Shown piece by piece: positions 42,401 to 51,655 of a stretch of 64,000 nucleotides of DNA. Each line of letters opens with the position of its first letter. Within the stretch, counting starts at the first letter, position 1. The stretch is from an uncultured Oscillospiraceae bacterium (GTDB lineage: Bacteria; Bacillota; Clostridia; Oscillospirales; Oscillospiraceae). Position numbers and translations under genes: made by a program. Under the pieces are notes generated by a model that saw only the letters and a list, made by a program, of their open reading frames with translations, was not told the DNA's origin and made no database searches. The stretch covers positions 83,318 through 147,317 of the forward strand of contig CANQFT010000003.1 of the NCBI GenBank assembly GCA_947599925.1, given 5' to 3'.

Positions 42401-45400
42401 CATCGCCCATGGGCATTTCAAAGGTGGCGGTGGCGTCGGGCAGGGTGTTGTCGTTGCCCGGCGCGCCGGAGGCGCTCTCGGCGGCGCCCTCCAGCCCGGT
42501 GAGCACGGTCAGGCCGGTGGGATAGGTGGGGGTCAGGGGCACGATGGCGCCCCGGTCCTTCCACACCACGAAGGCGGAGAGGATCACGTCGGACGCGCCG
42601 GTGTCGGGGTCGCTGTCCAGGGTCACGTCCAGGGTGACGGTGCTGCCCTCACGGACGGTCATGCTGGAGACGTCATTCCAGGGTTGGTTGGAGGCTCCGG
42701 GGTTGCCCACGGCCTTGGCGTCGGCCCAGATGGATACGGCGGACTCCCCCGCGGGGGTCCAGCTGAGCTTGGCGTAGTCCTCCTCCTGGGGCGGCTGGCC
42801 CAGGGCCAGGCAGTTGGGATCCTGGATGTAGTGGAGGGTGGCGTTAAAACTGGTGTTGCTGCCCCGCCTGAGGTAGACGGTGACGGCCACGTTCACATGG
42901 GGCATATCGAAGGTGATGGTGTTGCCCGTGCGGGAGAAGGCGTAGACGGGGTCGGCGTCCAGCGGGAAGCCGAGAGGCGTGATCTGGATGGAGTCGATGA
43001 TGTAGCCGCTGGCGGGCTCCACGCTGATGGTGATCTTCTCCCCGTCGGTGGCGGTGACGTAGGCGTGGGTGTCGGCGGGGTCGTTGGCCCGGACCTTGTC
43101 CCGGCGGGCCGGGTCGGCGCTGTTCCAGGCGGCCACGGACTGGTCGGCGTGGATGCCCGCTTCGGACTGGGTGTCCGCCGAGGGGGAGCGGAGCATCAGC
43201 ACCGCGGCGTGTTCGTCTTTGTCAGGCCGCACGCGGGTGAGGGTGACGTACACATCGTTGCGGCCCGGATGGACCACGAAAGAGCTCTCGTCATGGAGGC
43301 CGGTATAGCCCACGGCCCCGGCAGCGGTGAGGCTGTCCGGGTCCAGATCAAAGTGGATCATCTGGCCGTTCTGCTCAAAGAGCACATAGGCCGATTCGAT
43401 GTAGACCTTGCCGTAGCCGTCCAGCCCCGTGGCGTCGGAACAGGCGGTGACGGCCACGGTCTGTCCCGCGGGGACCTGAATGGAGGCGGTCTTTTGGAAT
43501 ACGCCGGTGTCGCTGGCGGTGAAGCCGATCTCGCCCGTATCCTGGGCCGCGGCGCCGAGGGCGGCGCTTCCGGCGTATTCCAGGCGGCCATAGTTGCCGT
43601 GTTCCAGCAGGATGGGATGGGCAAGGTCTGCGTCCTTGTCGATGACATGGAGCACCACCTGCTGGCCCACGGGAGCGGGGTCGGCTTTGTAGGTGAGGGT
43701 GATGACCACGTCGTCCTGGACCATGGGGAAGGTGATCCTGCCCTGGCCGGTGGCGGGGTCCTGCTCCTGGACAAAGGGCACGGTGGCGCCGCTCAAGGTC
43801 AGGACGGTGATGGAGGCCACGGCGCTGGTGTCCACGTCCCACTGGTAGTCCACGCTGACCCAATCCACGCCGGGCCGGGCCGAGACAGCCCTGGGCCGTC
43901 CCTGGACGTACACAGGGCCTCTGGCACCGCTGAGGGGGCTTGTGATGGTGGCGCGGTTGGCCATGTTGTCCGTGGGGGCGCCGTTGACCACCAGCGTGGC
44001 GTTTTTGGTGGCCACGCCGTCGGTGGTGAACTTCACGTAGACCGTCACGTCCCCGCTGGGCATGACGAAGCCGGTGGACTGGTCGTGGAGGTAGTAGGTG
44101 ACGCCGCCGATGTCGGTGCCCACGGGCAGGCCCGGCTGGATGCCAAAGGACTGGGGCACGACTTTGACGTACTCAATGCGGTAGCCGGGGTGGACGACGA
44201 TGTCCAGGTCGATCCACTCCCCAGGCGTGGCGTATTTCAGGCGGTCCAGCACGGTGGTCCCCGCCTCGTCTCTGGGGAAGCCGGCGTCGTTGCGGCTGTT
44301 CGCCGTGCCCAAGGCGTCGTTGACCACCACCTGGGCCTTGAAGGGCTGGGCGGACTGGGTGGCGTAGGTGACATGGACGGTGACGCCGCCGGCGGGCACG
44401 GTGAGTTGGATCTGCTTTTCGGGGTTGGGCGTCCAGCTGGGGTGCTCGATCCCCGGCGCCGGGGCCACCCCGGACCAGAGGTCGGTGTTGTCGGCGGGGT
44501 TGCCGCTGCCGTCGGTGTTGGTCACCACCGCCGGGTCCTGGAGCACCGAGATCCACTGGTAGGGCACGGGCGCGCCGGTGGCGTTGTTTGTGACCTCCAG
44601 CCCGGCGATGTCATAGCCGTCGGCGGGGTCGAAGGTGACCACGACCTCGTTGCCCTGGGCGGTGAAGCGGGCGTCCTCCCCAGGGGCTTCGACCCGCATA
44701 CTCTGGCCGCCGCTGGGCGCGGGCTCGGCGATGTCGGCCTGGGCGTTGCCGGAGGCGGAGGGGCCGGAGACCGCCAGCTTCACGGCGAAGTCGGTGGCGG
44801 AGATGGAGCCGGAGGCGAAGTTGACGTACACGTCCACGTCGCTCTCCGGCATGGCGAAGGCCCCGGTGACGGTCTGGCCCGCTCTGCCGGGGACGTACTG
44901 GGCGGCGGAGGCGGCGAGGGCGCCGTCAGATCCGTAGCCGTAGATGGGGATGACGCGGCCTGTGGAGCGGTCCACGGCGTAGGCGGAGGTGACGTGCCGG
45001 GCCGGGCCGGGCTGGAGGGCCAGGTCCAGGCTGTCCCCGGCGAGGAGCTGGGTGATGGAGGCGCCGTCTGTGTTCACCGCCGCGGGCGGATAGACCGTTC
45101 CATCAGCCTGGTCGTCGGTCAGGGCGTGGTCCGCCGCCGCCTTGAGCAGAACGGAGTCCCCGCCGGGATCCCCGTCCATGCCGGTGAGGTGGAGGGTGGC
45201 GGTGTGGCGGTCGGTGAGGTCGCGGTCGCCCTGGCGGAAGGTGATCTCCGCGGTCACGGAGCGGGGCGGCTGGGTAAAGGCGATGCCGCCGGGAACGTAC
45301 CACCAGTCCACGGGCCGACCGCTGGAGTCGGTGACCCGGATGGTGGAGGAGTCGGCGTAGGAGCCGTCGATGACGTGGAGGTCCAGAATGACCACGTCAC

Positions 45401-48400
45401 GGTCCAGCGGGTAGTCCTCCGCGTCCACCACCTTGGTCTGGCCGCCAAAGACGGGGGCCTTGTCCGCCGCCGCCACCGACGGGTCGGCGGCCCGGCCGGT
45501 GACTGTCCGCAGGGCGGCGTAGTTATAGTCGTCCTTGGGGGTGAGGGGGGCGCCGGGCTGGAGAGAGGAGTCGTGGACCTTGATGGTCAGGTCGTAGGGG
45601 ATCTGGTCGGGCCAGCCCGCTTTGAACCAGACGTTCACGTTGACGCTGGCGTGGGGCATGACCAGTCCGCCGTCCTGATACCCGCAGGGGCCGGAGAGGG
45701 TGCCCGTCACCCCCAGGACCGCCGGTTCCACGGTGATGCGGTCGATGTAGTAGCCGTCAAAGGCGTACAGCTCGTAGCGCAGCTGGTCGCCGGGGAGTTG
45801 GACGGCGGAGTAGATGGCCTGGCGGGCGTAGTTTTCCAGGCTGCCCAGGGTGCTGCCGGGGGCGTCGGGGTCGGGCAGGACGAAGGTGCCCCGGCCAATG
45901 TCGTGGATGGTCTTGCCCAGGGGCAGGGTCTGGCTGCCGTTTTCGTCCTCGTAGCGGAGGATGAGGTTGGCGGTGTAGCTCTGGGGCGTGCCCTTGACCA
46001 CCTTGGCCACCACCGCCACCCCCTCGCTGGGCATGACGAAGGAGGCGGTGGTGGCGTCGCTCCACACGGGGTGGATGTTGAGCCCGGCGGGGTTGACGAT
46101 CATGTACTGCAGGTAGTACCCGTCGGCGACGGCGGTGTTCAGGGTGATGATGTCCCCGGCGTGGATGTGCCGCGTGGCGGTCATGGCGCTCTTGTTGCGG
46201 CCCACCTCAAGATAGGCGTGGCCCTCGGTGGTACCGGTAGGGTCGTGGAAGGTGGCCCGGACGCTGTTTTCATCCCAGGTCCCGGAGGCGGCGTCGTAGA
46301 CGTTGTCCGGGTCGGAGAGGGTGAGGGTGAAGGGGTATTCGGGGATGGCAGGGGCGGCGCCGCGGCGGTAGTTGACCACGAACTCCGCCTCGCCCGCGGG
46401 CATGAAGAATTTGACCTGGTAGGTGGTGACGGTGCCCTGGGTGTCCACCACCTCCGCGTCGTAGGTCAGGCGGGTCACCGCCCCGTCGGAGATCAGGGCC
46501 ACAGACTGGACATACCAGCCGGGGGCATCATCCGTGCCGGCGTCCACGGTGTAGGTCATGGTGACCTGCTCGCCGGCGGTGGCCGCGCCGGTGCCGTTCT
46601 TCTCGGTCAGCGGCGGCACCAGCTCCGGGTTGGTCCTGCTGTCCAGGGCGCGGCCTGGGACATAGGAGCCGTCTTCCAGGATGGTGCTCCACCGGCCGAT
46701 GGTCGCCGAGCGGGCGGAGGTGACGTAGCTGGTGAGGTCAGTGGTGATCTCCCCGCTGGAGGCGGGGTCAACGTAGAACTCGTGGACGGTGAGCACATAG
46801 TCGGGCAGGCGGCCGCTGGCGGGGTATTTGGAGAACTCCACGGTGACAGAGGCGCTGCCGGCGGGCATATAGAAGCTCACCATGGTGGGGCCCTCCCACA
46901 CCAGGGCGACGCCCCGGTCCTCCGGGCCCACGGTGACGGAGGAGACGTAGTAGCTCCGGTCGGTATCCACCACCATGGCGCCGGGGGCGGCCCCCTCGCT
47001 GGCGTCCGCCTTCATCACCACGGCGGCGGAGAAGTCCACCAGCACCCACTTGCCCGTCTCCACATACTTGCGGTCGGTGAGGGTACCGTTGCCGTGGGCG
47101 GCGTTTTTGCCCAAATGGTCGCCGGGCCGCAAGCCCACGGTGGGCAGGGTCTGCAGGGCGCTGGGGAGGGCGGACAGGTCGGCGGGCCGGGCGTCAAAGA
47201 CCTGGGCCCTGGCCCAGTTGGCCGCGGCCTTGGCTGGGTCAGGGTCGGCGTTGTCGTCATCCTTGACGATGAGGGTCAGGGCGTTGTCCGGCGCGGGCGC
47301 GGGCGGCCCCTGGGCGAAGACCACGTCCACCACCAGGTCCTCGTGGGGCATATCCACGTAGATCTCAATGGGCACGTCGGCGCCGGTGAGGGCGGTGCCA
47401 AAGCCGTTGTTGTAGCCGTCGCCGGTGAGGGTGTAGGGGTAGCCGCCGGAGGCGCCCCAGGCGGTGACGGACTTGATGTAGTACCCCGGCGCCACGGTGA
47501 CGTGGCCCAGGAGATGAGTGCCCGGCTGGACGCCGGAGAGCACTCTGGGCGTTGTGACCACGCCGCCGTTTTCCACATACCAGAAGGCCCGGTTGTCCCC
47601 GTCCACACTGCCCTCGGTGCTGGAGTTGATGGTGGCGGTGTACGCCTCCTCCACCTCGGGGCCGTAGGTGATCACCAGGTCGATGTCGTCATCGCGGCTG
47701 TCGGCGATGGTGAAGGTATACACATCGCCCTCGGCGGGGTCGTCGGCGGGCCGGCGGGTGACGGTGATGGTGGTGGCGTCGGAGTTTCTGGCCTCCACGT
47801 TCTTCAGCTCGTACCCCTCCGCGGCCCTGGCCCGGATGGTGACGGTGCTGCCCTTGAAGGCGTTTTCCACAGGGTCAGGGGTGTAGACGTCGGTGGCGGC
47901 GTCGTAACTGCCGCCGGAGGGGAGGACCCCGGAGGTGTAGCCCCGGTTGGTGATCTGGTTGAATTTCGGTGTGGCGGAGGCGGGGGTGGCCACGGAGTAG
48001 ACCTCCACCACGGCCTCGTTGTCGTCCTGGCCCGCCGCGCCGCGGTAGGTGATGTTCAGCTTCCGGGTGCCCCGGAGCTTGTAGGCCACCCGGACCACGC
48101 AGTCCTGGTCGGGCATGGTGAAGGCGTAGACATTCCGGTAGCCGGGCACGATCACGGGGGTGGCCCCAGGAATGGGGGCGCCGGTGGCATAGCCCGGCGC
48201 GTCGCCCCGAACGAACACGTCGGTGCCGGCCAGGTCCAGCTCGTAGGCGCTGTCGGCCTCCAGGACGATATACACCGTCCGGCCGCTGCGGGTCTCGATG
48301 GTGTTGCCGCCCTGCCCCGCCGGGACCTGGGTGGGCACCGAGACGGAGGTCCAGGGGTAGGCGCCCACGGCGGATACCGCGGCGGCAGCGGTCTTGAGGG

Positions 48401-51400
48401 AGATGGTGAGCCGGGCCGGTGCGGTGGCGCCGGGATAAGAGGTGGGGGCGGTGGGGGCGGAGGAGCCGCCGGTCCCGGCGTTGTCCAGCAGGGCGTCCAG
48501 GTAGTCCTGGTAGTCGTCCAGATAACTGTCGTAGGCTTGCAGATAGGTATCCTTATAGTCGGGGCCCTGGTACTGGCGGAGGCCGCCGGTGACGGTGGTG
48601 GAGAGGTTCTTGGCCGGGGCCATCAGCGGGGCGATGCCCTCGTAGGCGGGGATGTCCTTGACGGCGTTATAGCCGCTCAGAATGGTCAGGTAGCGCCGAT
48701 AGGCGATGCGGTAGGCCAGGTCGTTTTCCGCCTTGGTCCGGGCCGCGTCAAAGATCTCCAGCAGGTACGCCTGGAGCTGGGCCGGGGTCAGGTCGTAGTA
48801 GGTGCAGGCCACGGAGCCGTCGCCTCTGGTGATGGTCTTGCGGTAGGTGTCCCGCAGGCCGCCGGAGGACGTGTCGCCGTCGATGGCCTGGCGCAGTTCC
48901 CACAGCGCGTCGATGACGGTGGGCTGGTCCGGGTCCACGTCCAGGGGCGCGGAGACGTCCGGGTCGCCGTACACCTCTCCCGCCGGGCTCTTCCGCAGAC
49001 CCACAAGTCCGTCGGCGGAGCCGTCGTCCACCACGGCGGTGGCCAGGTCCAGGCCGTTGACGGCGGCCTGGAAGTCCGCCTTTTGGGCGGACATGGCCAG
49101 CAGCGCCATGACGGTCCGGCTCCCCAGGGTCTCCCGCTGGGCGTCGGGCAGGGAGTTGGGGTTCCAGGTCTTGCCGCTCTGCCCGGCGTCCCCGCTCAGA
49201 CTGCCGGAGAGGGCGGCCTGGCTGTCCGAGACCCAGGGCAGCTTGTCCGTCCCCTTGATGGCCCGGTGGTCGTCCGGTTCGGGGGTCACGTCCTGGTAGG
49301 TGACGGCGCTGTATCCCCGGCCGGGCTGGTCGAGCTCGTCATAGAGGTCGTAGACCAGCTGGGCGGTGTTCAGGTCAAAGTTTTCGGCGGCGGGGTCGGT
49401 GTTGTAGACCTCCAGGGTGGCCTGGCGCTGGGCGCCCGCTTCGTAGGTGACGATCACGTCCAGGTCCTGGCTGCCCATGCGTAGGCCGATGGTGCCGCCC
49501 TGGGGCATGACGATCCTGCCGCTGGGGATCTTGGCGGGGATGGAGTCGTCGGTGGGGTCGGCCAGGTGGGCGGGGTTGTCGATCTCCGTCAGGTCAGGGG
49601 TGACGCCGGGGAAGCCGGTGGCGTTGATGGTGAGGCCGCTGGTGATGAAGCTCTGGGCCCGGAAATCGTAGATCTGCACCACGGCCATGTAGTCCGCGTG
49701 GGTGGACACCTGGATCTGCGCGTACTGGTCCCGCTTGGCGGTGACCACGGGGGTGTCCGGGTGGGTCAGGCCGGGATGGGAGTAGTTGGGGTGGTCGGAG
49801 GTGGGGCTGTAACTGTTGATGGTCTCGGTGTCGGCGGTGTCCTCATAGCCGGAGTTGAGGCTGGCGCGGATGGTGGTCTCGTTGCCCACGGCGTGGTCCG
49901 CGTCGCCGGGCTGGGGCTGCTCGGTCAGGTAGATGAGGGCGTTGTCGCCCGCGTGGTAGGCAAAGGCCACCGTCACGGTGACACGCCGGGCGCCAAAGGG
50001 GTCAAATTCGGGCATGACGAACTCGTATACATTGTCATTGGCGCCGCTGGCGGTCTGGGTGTACTGGTGGTAGACCATCCGGCCATCGTCAGAGCCGTCG
50101 TTTTCAAGATAGGTGACGGTGATGGTGGCCACATAGTTGGTCTGGGTGTGGACGTCCAGGCGCATCCCCTGGCCGCTTTGCAGACCGCGGATCACGTCGC
50201 CGTTGGTGTCGGCCCACACGGGCCACACCGCCGGGTCGTCCTTGACGGTGAGCTTGGCGTGGTTCAGACTGCCGCCATCGCCGATGATTCGCAGCAGGGC
50301 GTCGTATTCCAGCTCGTTGGTCCGGCCCACGGCAAAGAGGTTCAGATCCCCGGCAAAGCGGGTCAGCAGTTTCAGGTCCCGGTCGGTCCGGGCCTGGACG
50401 CTGAGGGTGTTGCTGTCCCCTTCCGAGCCGGTCACGGCGGGGTTGCGGGTGGTGGAGCGCTCCCAGGCGCCGTAGTCATCCACGCCCCAGGTCCCGCCAC
50501 CGACGGAGAGGTGGGTGGCGTCCCGCACCAGGCGCAGGGGCGTCCAGTCGCTGGTGCCGTAGTGCTTGAGGCGGAAGGGGATGAGGAGCAGGTAGTTGTA
50601 GTCATAGCCGGAAGCGGGGTCGCCGTCGGTGATGTACTGGTCGCCCTGGGCGGAGGCGGGGGTGACGGGCACCTCGTTCCCCTCGGCGTCCACCCCGGTC
50701 TCCAGGCCGTCCACGCCGGTGTAGACCCCCGCCAGACGGCCATGGGCTGGCGTGGCTTCCATGTCTTTCAGCTCCAGGGAGATGTAGGTCATCTTCCACT
50801 GGCTCTGGCCAGGCGGGGTATAGAGGGTGTTGCCCAGGATGTCCTGGATGGTGGCCCGCTCCATCTCCTCGCGGGTCACGGGGTCGGTCTCCGGCGGCTC
50901 CACGCCGGGCAGGGCCCGGACAACGGTGTAGTCCGAGGACCACTGGGTGTTTTCCGGGTAGCGGGGGTTGTCGATGTTGGCCTGGGCGATGGTGGCCTGG
51001 TAGGCCGCCTGTTTTTGCTCTTCGGAGGCGGTGGCCAAGGAGACGCCGCCGGGCAGCTGGGTGGGGTCGATATAGGGCTCGATGATCCGGCTGTCGTAGT
51101 AGAAGCCGGCCTCCAGGCTGGTCAGGCCGGCGCCGTCCCGCAACAGCTCCAGCAGCTGGGCCCGGTCCACGCCAAGGCCCACCCAGAACACGGTGTTGTT
51201 CAGGTAGGCGTTCAGGCAGTCCCTGTCGTCGATGTACCGGTCCCAGGTGTTGTTCGGGCCGGTGGGGTTTGTGTAGATGGACTGGTCGTAGGGCGCGGGG
51301 ACGGAGAGGGCGCTCAGACTGGTGGGGCTGCGGAGGGCGAGAGAGGCGTTGACGCCGGTTTTGTCGTAAATATGGTTGCCGTTGTCCCCCAAGAAGCTGA

Positions 51401-51590
51401 CAAAGAGGTTGGGTCTGCCGTTTGTCGCGCTGTGGAAATCCAGCTGGGCGCCGGTGTCTGTGACCACGGAGGTCTCCGCCGGGTCCGGGTCCGGGGCCGC
51501 CAGAGCGCGGGGCGCCAGCCCTGACAGGTCAGAGCACAGCAGCAGCGCGCACAACAGCGACGCCAAAGGCCGTTTCCACATTCGCTTCAT
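36441..51590 (-). CDS. giant exported beta-repeat protein with dockerin-like calcium loops, 5,049 residues
   Basis: After a signal peptide (MKRMWKRPLASLLCALLLCS) there is a cohesin-like segment near residues 133-175 (VFWVGLGVDRAQ...GFYYDSRIIEPY). About 28 beta-repeats of 100-150 residues then run from roughly residue 500 to 4,450, each closing with a version of FTMPxxDVxVxVxF (FVMPSGDVTVYVKF, FTMPARDVQLTVTY, FTMPADDVDFYAIF). They resemble InlB-B/Flg_new-type bacterial repeats. Two calcium-loop motifs lie near the end, GDVDQNGTTKVQDYDAVYDF (about 4,840) and CDLDGDRHLTVVDLNIVN (about 4,905), as in type I dockerins, before a Pro/Glu tail. No SLH domain or sortase motif is present. ATG at 51590 follows AAGGAAG. 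The single open frame of 15 kb has no break. Confidence 0.9.
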   Translation of the reverse strand: MKRMWKRPLASLLCALLLCSDLSGLAPRALAAPDPDPAETSVVTDTGAQLDFHSATNGRPNLFVSFLGDNGNHIYDKTGVNASLALRSPTSLSALSVPAPYDQSIYTNPTGPNNTWDRYIDDRDCLNAYLNNTVFWVGLGVDRAQLLELLRDGAGLTSLEAGFYYDSRIIEPYIDPTQLPGGVSLATASEEQKQAAYQATIAQANIDNPRYPENTQWSSDYTVVRALPGVEPPETDPVTREEMERATIQDILGNTLYTPPGQSQWKMTYISLELKDMEATPAHGRLAGVYTGVDGLETGVDAEGNEVPVTPASAQGDQYITDGDPASGYDYNYLLLIPFRLKHYGTSDWTPLRLVRDATHLSVGGGTWGVDDYGAWERSTTRNPAVTGSEGDSNTLSVQARTDRDLKLLTRFAGDLNLFAVGRTNELEYDALLRIIGDGGSLNHAKLTVKDDPAVWPVWADTNGDVIRGLQSGQGMRLDVHTQTNYVATITVTYLENDGSDDGRMVYHQYTQTASGANDNVYEFVMPEFDPFGARRVTVTVAFAYHAGDNALIYLTEQPQPGDADHAVGNETTIRASLNSGYEDTADTETINSYSPTSDHPNYSHPGLTHPDTPVVTAKRDQYAQIQVSTHADYMAVVQIYDFRAQSFITSGLTINATGFPGVTPDLTEIDNPAHLADPTDDSIPAKIPSGRIVMPQGGTIGLRMGSQDLDVIVTYEAGAQRQATLEVYNTDPAAENFDLNTAQLVYDLYDELDQPGRGYSAVTYQDVTPEPDDHRAIKGTDKLPWVSDSQAALSGSLSGDAGQSGKTWNPNSLPDAQRETLGSRTVMALLAMSAQKADFQAAVNGLDLATAVVDDGSADGLVGLRKSPAGEVYGDPDVSAPLDVDPDQPTVIDALWELRQAIDGDTSSGGLRDTYRKTITRGDGSVACTYYDLTPAQLQAYLLEIFDAARTKAENDLAYRIAYRRYLTILSGYNAVKDIPAYEGIAPLMAPAKNLSTTVTGGLRQYQGPDYKDTYLQAYDSYLDDYQDYLDALLDNAGTGGSSAPTAPTSYPGATAPARLTISLKTAAAAVSAVGAYPWTSVSVPTQVPAGQGGNTIETRSGRTVYIVLEADSAYELDLAGTDVFVRGDAPGYATGAPIPGATPVIVPGYRNVYAFTMPDQDCVVRVAYKLRGTRKLNITYRGAAGQDDNEAVVEVYSVATPASATPKFNQITNRGYTSGVLPSGGSYDAATDVYTPDPVENAFKGSTVTIRARAAEGYELKNVEARNSDATTITVTRRPADDPAEGDVYTFTIADSRDDDIDLVITYGPEVEEAYTATINSSTEGSVDGDNRAFWYVENGGVVTTPRVLSGVQPGTHLLGHVTVAPGYYIKSVTAWGASGGYPYTLTGDGYNNGFGTALTGADVPIEIYVDMPHEDLVVDVVFAQGPPAPAPDNALTLIVKDDDNADPDPAKAAANWARAQVFDARPADLSALPSALQTLPTVGLRPGDHLGKNAAHGNGTLTDRKYVETGKWVLVDFSAAVVMKADASEGAAPGAMVVDTDRSYYVSSVTVGPEDRGVALVWEGPTMVSFYMPAGSASVTVEFSKYPASGRLPDYVLTVHEFYVDPASSGEITTDLTSYVTSARSATIGRWSTILEDGSYVPGRALDSRTNPELVPPLTEKNGTGAATAGEQVTMTYTVDAGTDDAPGWYVQSVALISDGAVTRLTYDAEVVDTQGTVTTYQVKFFMPAGEAEFVVNYRRGAAPAIPEYPFTLTLSDPDNVYDAASGTWDENSVRATFHDPTGTTEGHAYLEVGRNKSAMTATRHIHAGDIITLNTAVADGYYLQYMIVNPAGLNIHPVWSDATTASFVMPSEGVAVVAKVVKGTPQSYTANLILRYEDENGSQTLPLGKTIHDIGRGTFVLPDPDAPGSTLGSLENYARQAIYSAVQLPGDQLRYELYAFDGYYIDRITVEPAVLGVTGTLSGPCGYQDGGLVMPHASVNVNVWFKAGWPDQIPYDLTIKVHDSSLQPGAPLTPKDDYNYAALRTVTGRAADPSVAAADKAPVFGGQTKVVDAEDYPLDRDVVILDLHVIDGSYADSSTIRVTDSSGRPVDWWYVPGGIAFTQPPRSVTAEITFRQGDRDLTDRHTATLHLTGMDGDPGGDSVLLKAAADHALTDDQADGTVYPPAAVNTDGASITQLLAGDSLDLALQPGPARHVTSAYAVDRSTGRVIPIYGYGSDGALAASAAQYVPGRAGQTVTGAFAMPESDVDVYVNFASGSISATDFAVKLAVSGPSASGNAQADIAEPAPSGGQSMRVEAPGEDARFTAQGNEVVVTFDPADGYDIAGLEVTNNATGAPVPYQWISVLQDPAVVTNTDGSGNPADNTDLWSGVAPAPGIEHPSWTPNPEKQIQLTVPAGGVTVHVTYATQSAQPFKAQVVVNDALGTANSRNDAGFPRDEAGTTVLDRLKYATPGEWIDLDIVVHPGYRIEYVKVVPQSFGIQPGLPVGTDIGGVTYYLHDQSTGFVMPSGDVTVYVKFTTDGVATKNATLVVNGAPTDNMANRATITSPLSGARGPVYVQGRPRAVSARPGVDWVSVDYQWDVDTSAVASITVLTLSGATVPFVQEQDPATGQGRITFPMVQDDVVITLTYKADPAPVGQQVVLHVIDKDADLAHPILLEHGNYGRLEYAGSAALGAAAQDTGEIGFTASDTGVFQKTASIQVPAGQTVAVTACSDATGLDGYGKVYIESAYVLFEQNGQMIHFDLDPDSLTAAGAVGYTGLHDESSFVVHPGRNDVYVTLTRVRPDKDEHAAVLMLRSPSADTQSEAGIHADQSVAAWNSADPARRDKVRANDPADTHAYVTATDGEKITISVEPASGYIIDSIQITPLGFPLDADPVYAFSRTGNTITFDMPHVNVAVTVYLRRGSNTSFNATLHYIQDPNCLALGQPPQEEDYAKLSWTPAGESAVSIWADAKAVGNPGASNQPWNDVSSMTVREGSTVTLDVTLDSDPDTGASDVILSAFVVWKDRGAIVPLTPTYPTGLTVLTGLEGAAESASGAPGNDNTLPDATATFEMPMGDVEVYVVVTTVPPTEPWHTVALVATDHSPTGNNSGLNQGDLWNHNNESDKRVAKSDNVPTIAWVAVTESETISVLPRAGVGYRFDDPAVMTGNDGVTRNLTTPYANFLYDVSSILCNQVIRIDFESGDDLELTVEIQDPDNPGDGTVEQTVTADPAGALPATLRLTSNSVAGSYQVMRGIASGGDVAVTAQPYRGDGVEYSVYATLYLFDGTSQAVPLTDTDGDGVWEGSFPMPSNNARVVFTFYQGYTGTLTLVNRVPGDATGQAAMEEDSRGLPPLSVHSMRTSDSFRSLPNATTLDAYITSSMTGRTVKGLLTRQGVTTLLPATPSGVLGEADHFYHTIDRADAEITLILDSSTAHPNSYLAAVDWVDLPDGVAHPQIETATPGQLRGDDGTWTTADRGDQVTLTLTVPTGYRATVRADGGGDVTLSPAGPFTGPLNDQTVTFTMPARDVQLTVTYEKTIFDLTLRIVDATTDPHANSTRVTPGDLTADGQSTTLAAGANVSVTATTPDPASAGTDRQPHVAAVYYQTASGATTWLQSSAMAPGANFNQSFAMPKDDVTVTVVYHEDHFGATESAYYIASVEVVDPDHVPGNRAVSIIDQPDGGLPEDSPRWAAGYAGSGMKVSYEAANGYYVTVTARRADNSDSIPVLQLGSATNGTASVTMPNANIIITLTYTKGEPPEETANPVALQLLGHRAMSSNQATTTNFTSPSQLSGLTTSGVTPDHAPHVPAYTLPTDPVETVRPAAALGDDLRTLAGAAVGSQVERMTVSVRKVTREGGAVTAIQETPEVDLLVSKYASSATSRAPAPITQSADEEIVIRVYYSSIYTATFHLVGQSAADSHSATDADKTTGAALGYTGAYDASNILLTKPIRDHLDRMEGYRGDGSEEVRTTAIAGPGRRVVDVVWESDLTGAASADPSGSDRYDFTMPADDVDFYAIFEPDDPTDRAYVAKVAFDPASQHRDDPGNAVTIQNLTNAAAVGGRYWTEARAQDSVAITVKVAPGYQAQIVTTKIDDPAQLGNLPQLDDGGALRAPTADDPYQYYITRTAFAPNLPGGKEAVFTMPADTDATVTVKFARGYDLALDVHDATQIAANAVPGTNRADVTYAQGTAQSDSLYWNAQADGSNVQITSSTSLYNREAGADVDTKVTPYTSGVGVKILRYTPFTGTALRTSGAGNTTDNFTMPYEDTVVSVLLRESDAEDDLLARVELVGDSDVTGNTATPIVDNTDPAPATTTGAVWTTTSAGNTIDLTLTVAKGYMAKIKVRRDDSYVDHESDPSHWVYLDAQKYGFTRVWNDGTDQTAPMAAAPGVTQVQMGYSADLLPRQTFPDSISGAQHFRFTMPTNGGGDSETDVTVLVEFVRSSDMPRPFDPRNVNGIVRGVTYDHQPSFLEEGFIYGENHGEYAVVEIPTLAMEEEGVGLHLYDTDNYDEPTSGDRADKQPALDVRRFSFYLSSVSDDGTETYQRLDPGTDVVLAPWREEELEDPADPYNYYLGAAQGMWTGDNSRYWKENSQDTHTDHDFVGSKFKLLPAPPDPETGLRSAGAQALYEMLNNQGSLELSGGKYRTRLVVRAEDAANASDYTQVWIRPWFALGVKVTSYGPTHPLEGRLYRLMTEHELNVANGYWDEAEHPIPGAAAVRETPDAKNFRHYKWDEDAQPMLEDAVVLDGEGQGKWLQLLRLRSSELLGGFTSSYDPSETGRTLLDNVASGQNLTYALELTKTSNLTYTRVALDLDPKSSDYATTPLTDFYEEVDGRPDPSTRTFMLQDAIQLIAGDVDQNGTTKVQDYDAVYDFVYRSKKWTAVQEAPVLPASGPDDAYTAALADWALSVYNPASDAYRCDLDGDRHLTVVDLNIVNTRFNYNRTEEDYHWYHRTGPSDPWQHDLPFGMGPRDANVYDALFALRSIGEGEVFPDPYWDEAVDPAQLSAVPLETYFVDGDGSFRLDTQAPEAPAAAPSPEPAAPVPDHDERVETPRGEEALENS

Positions 51591-51655
51591 GGCAGACACT
51601 TCCTTTTTTCCCGGCGCGGGGATGTCTGGGTCGTCTTGTCAGCTGGGCGCGGGGC

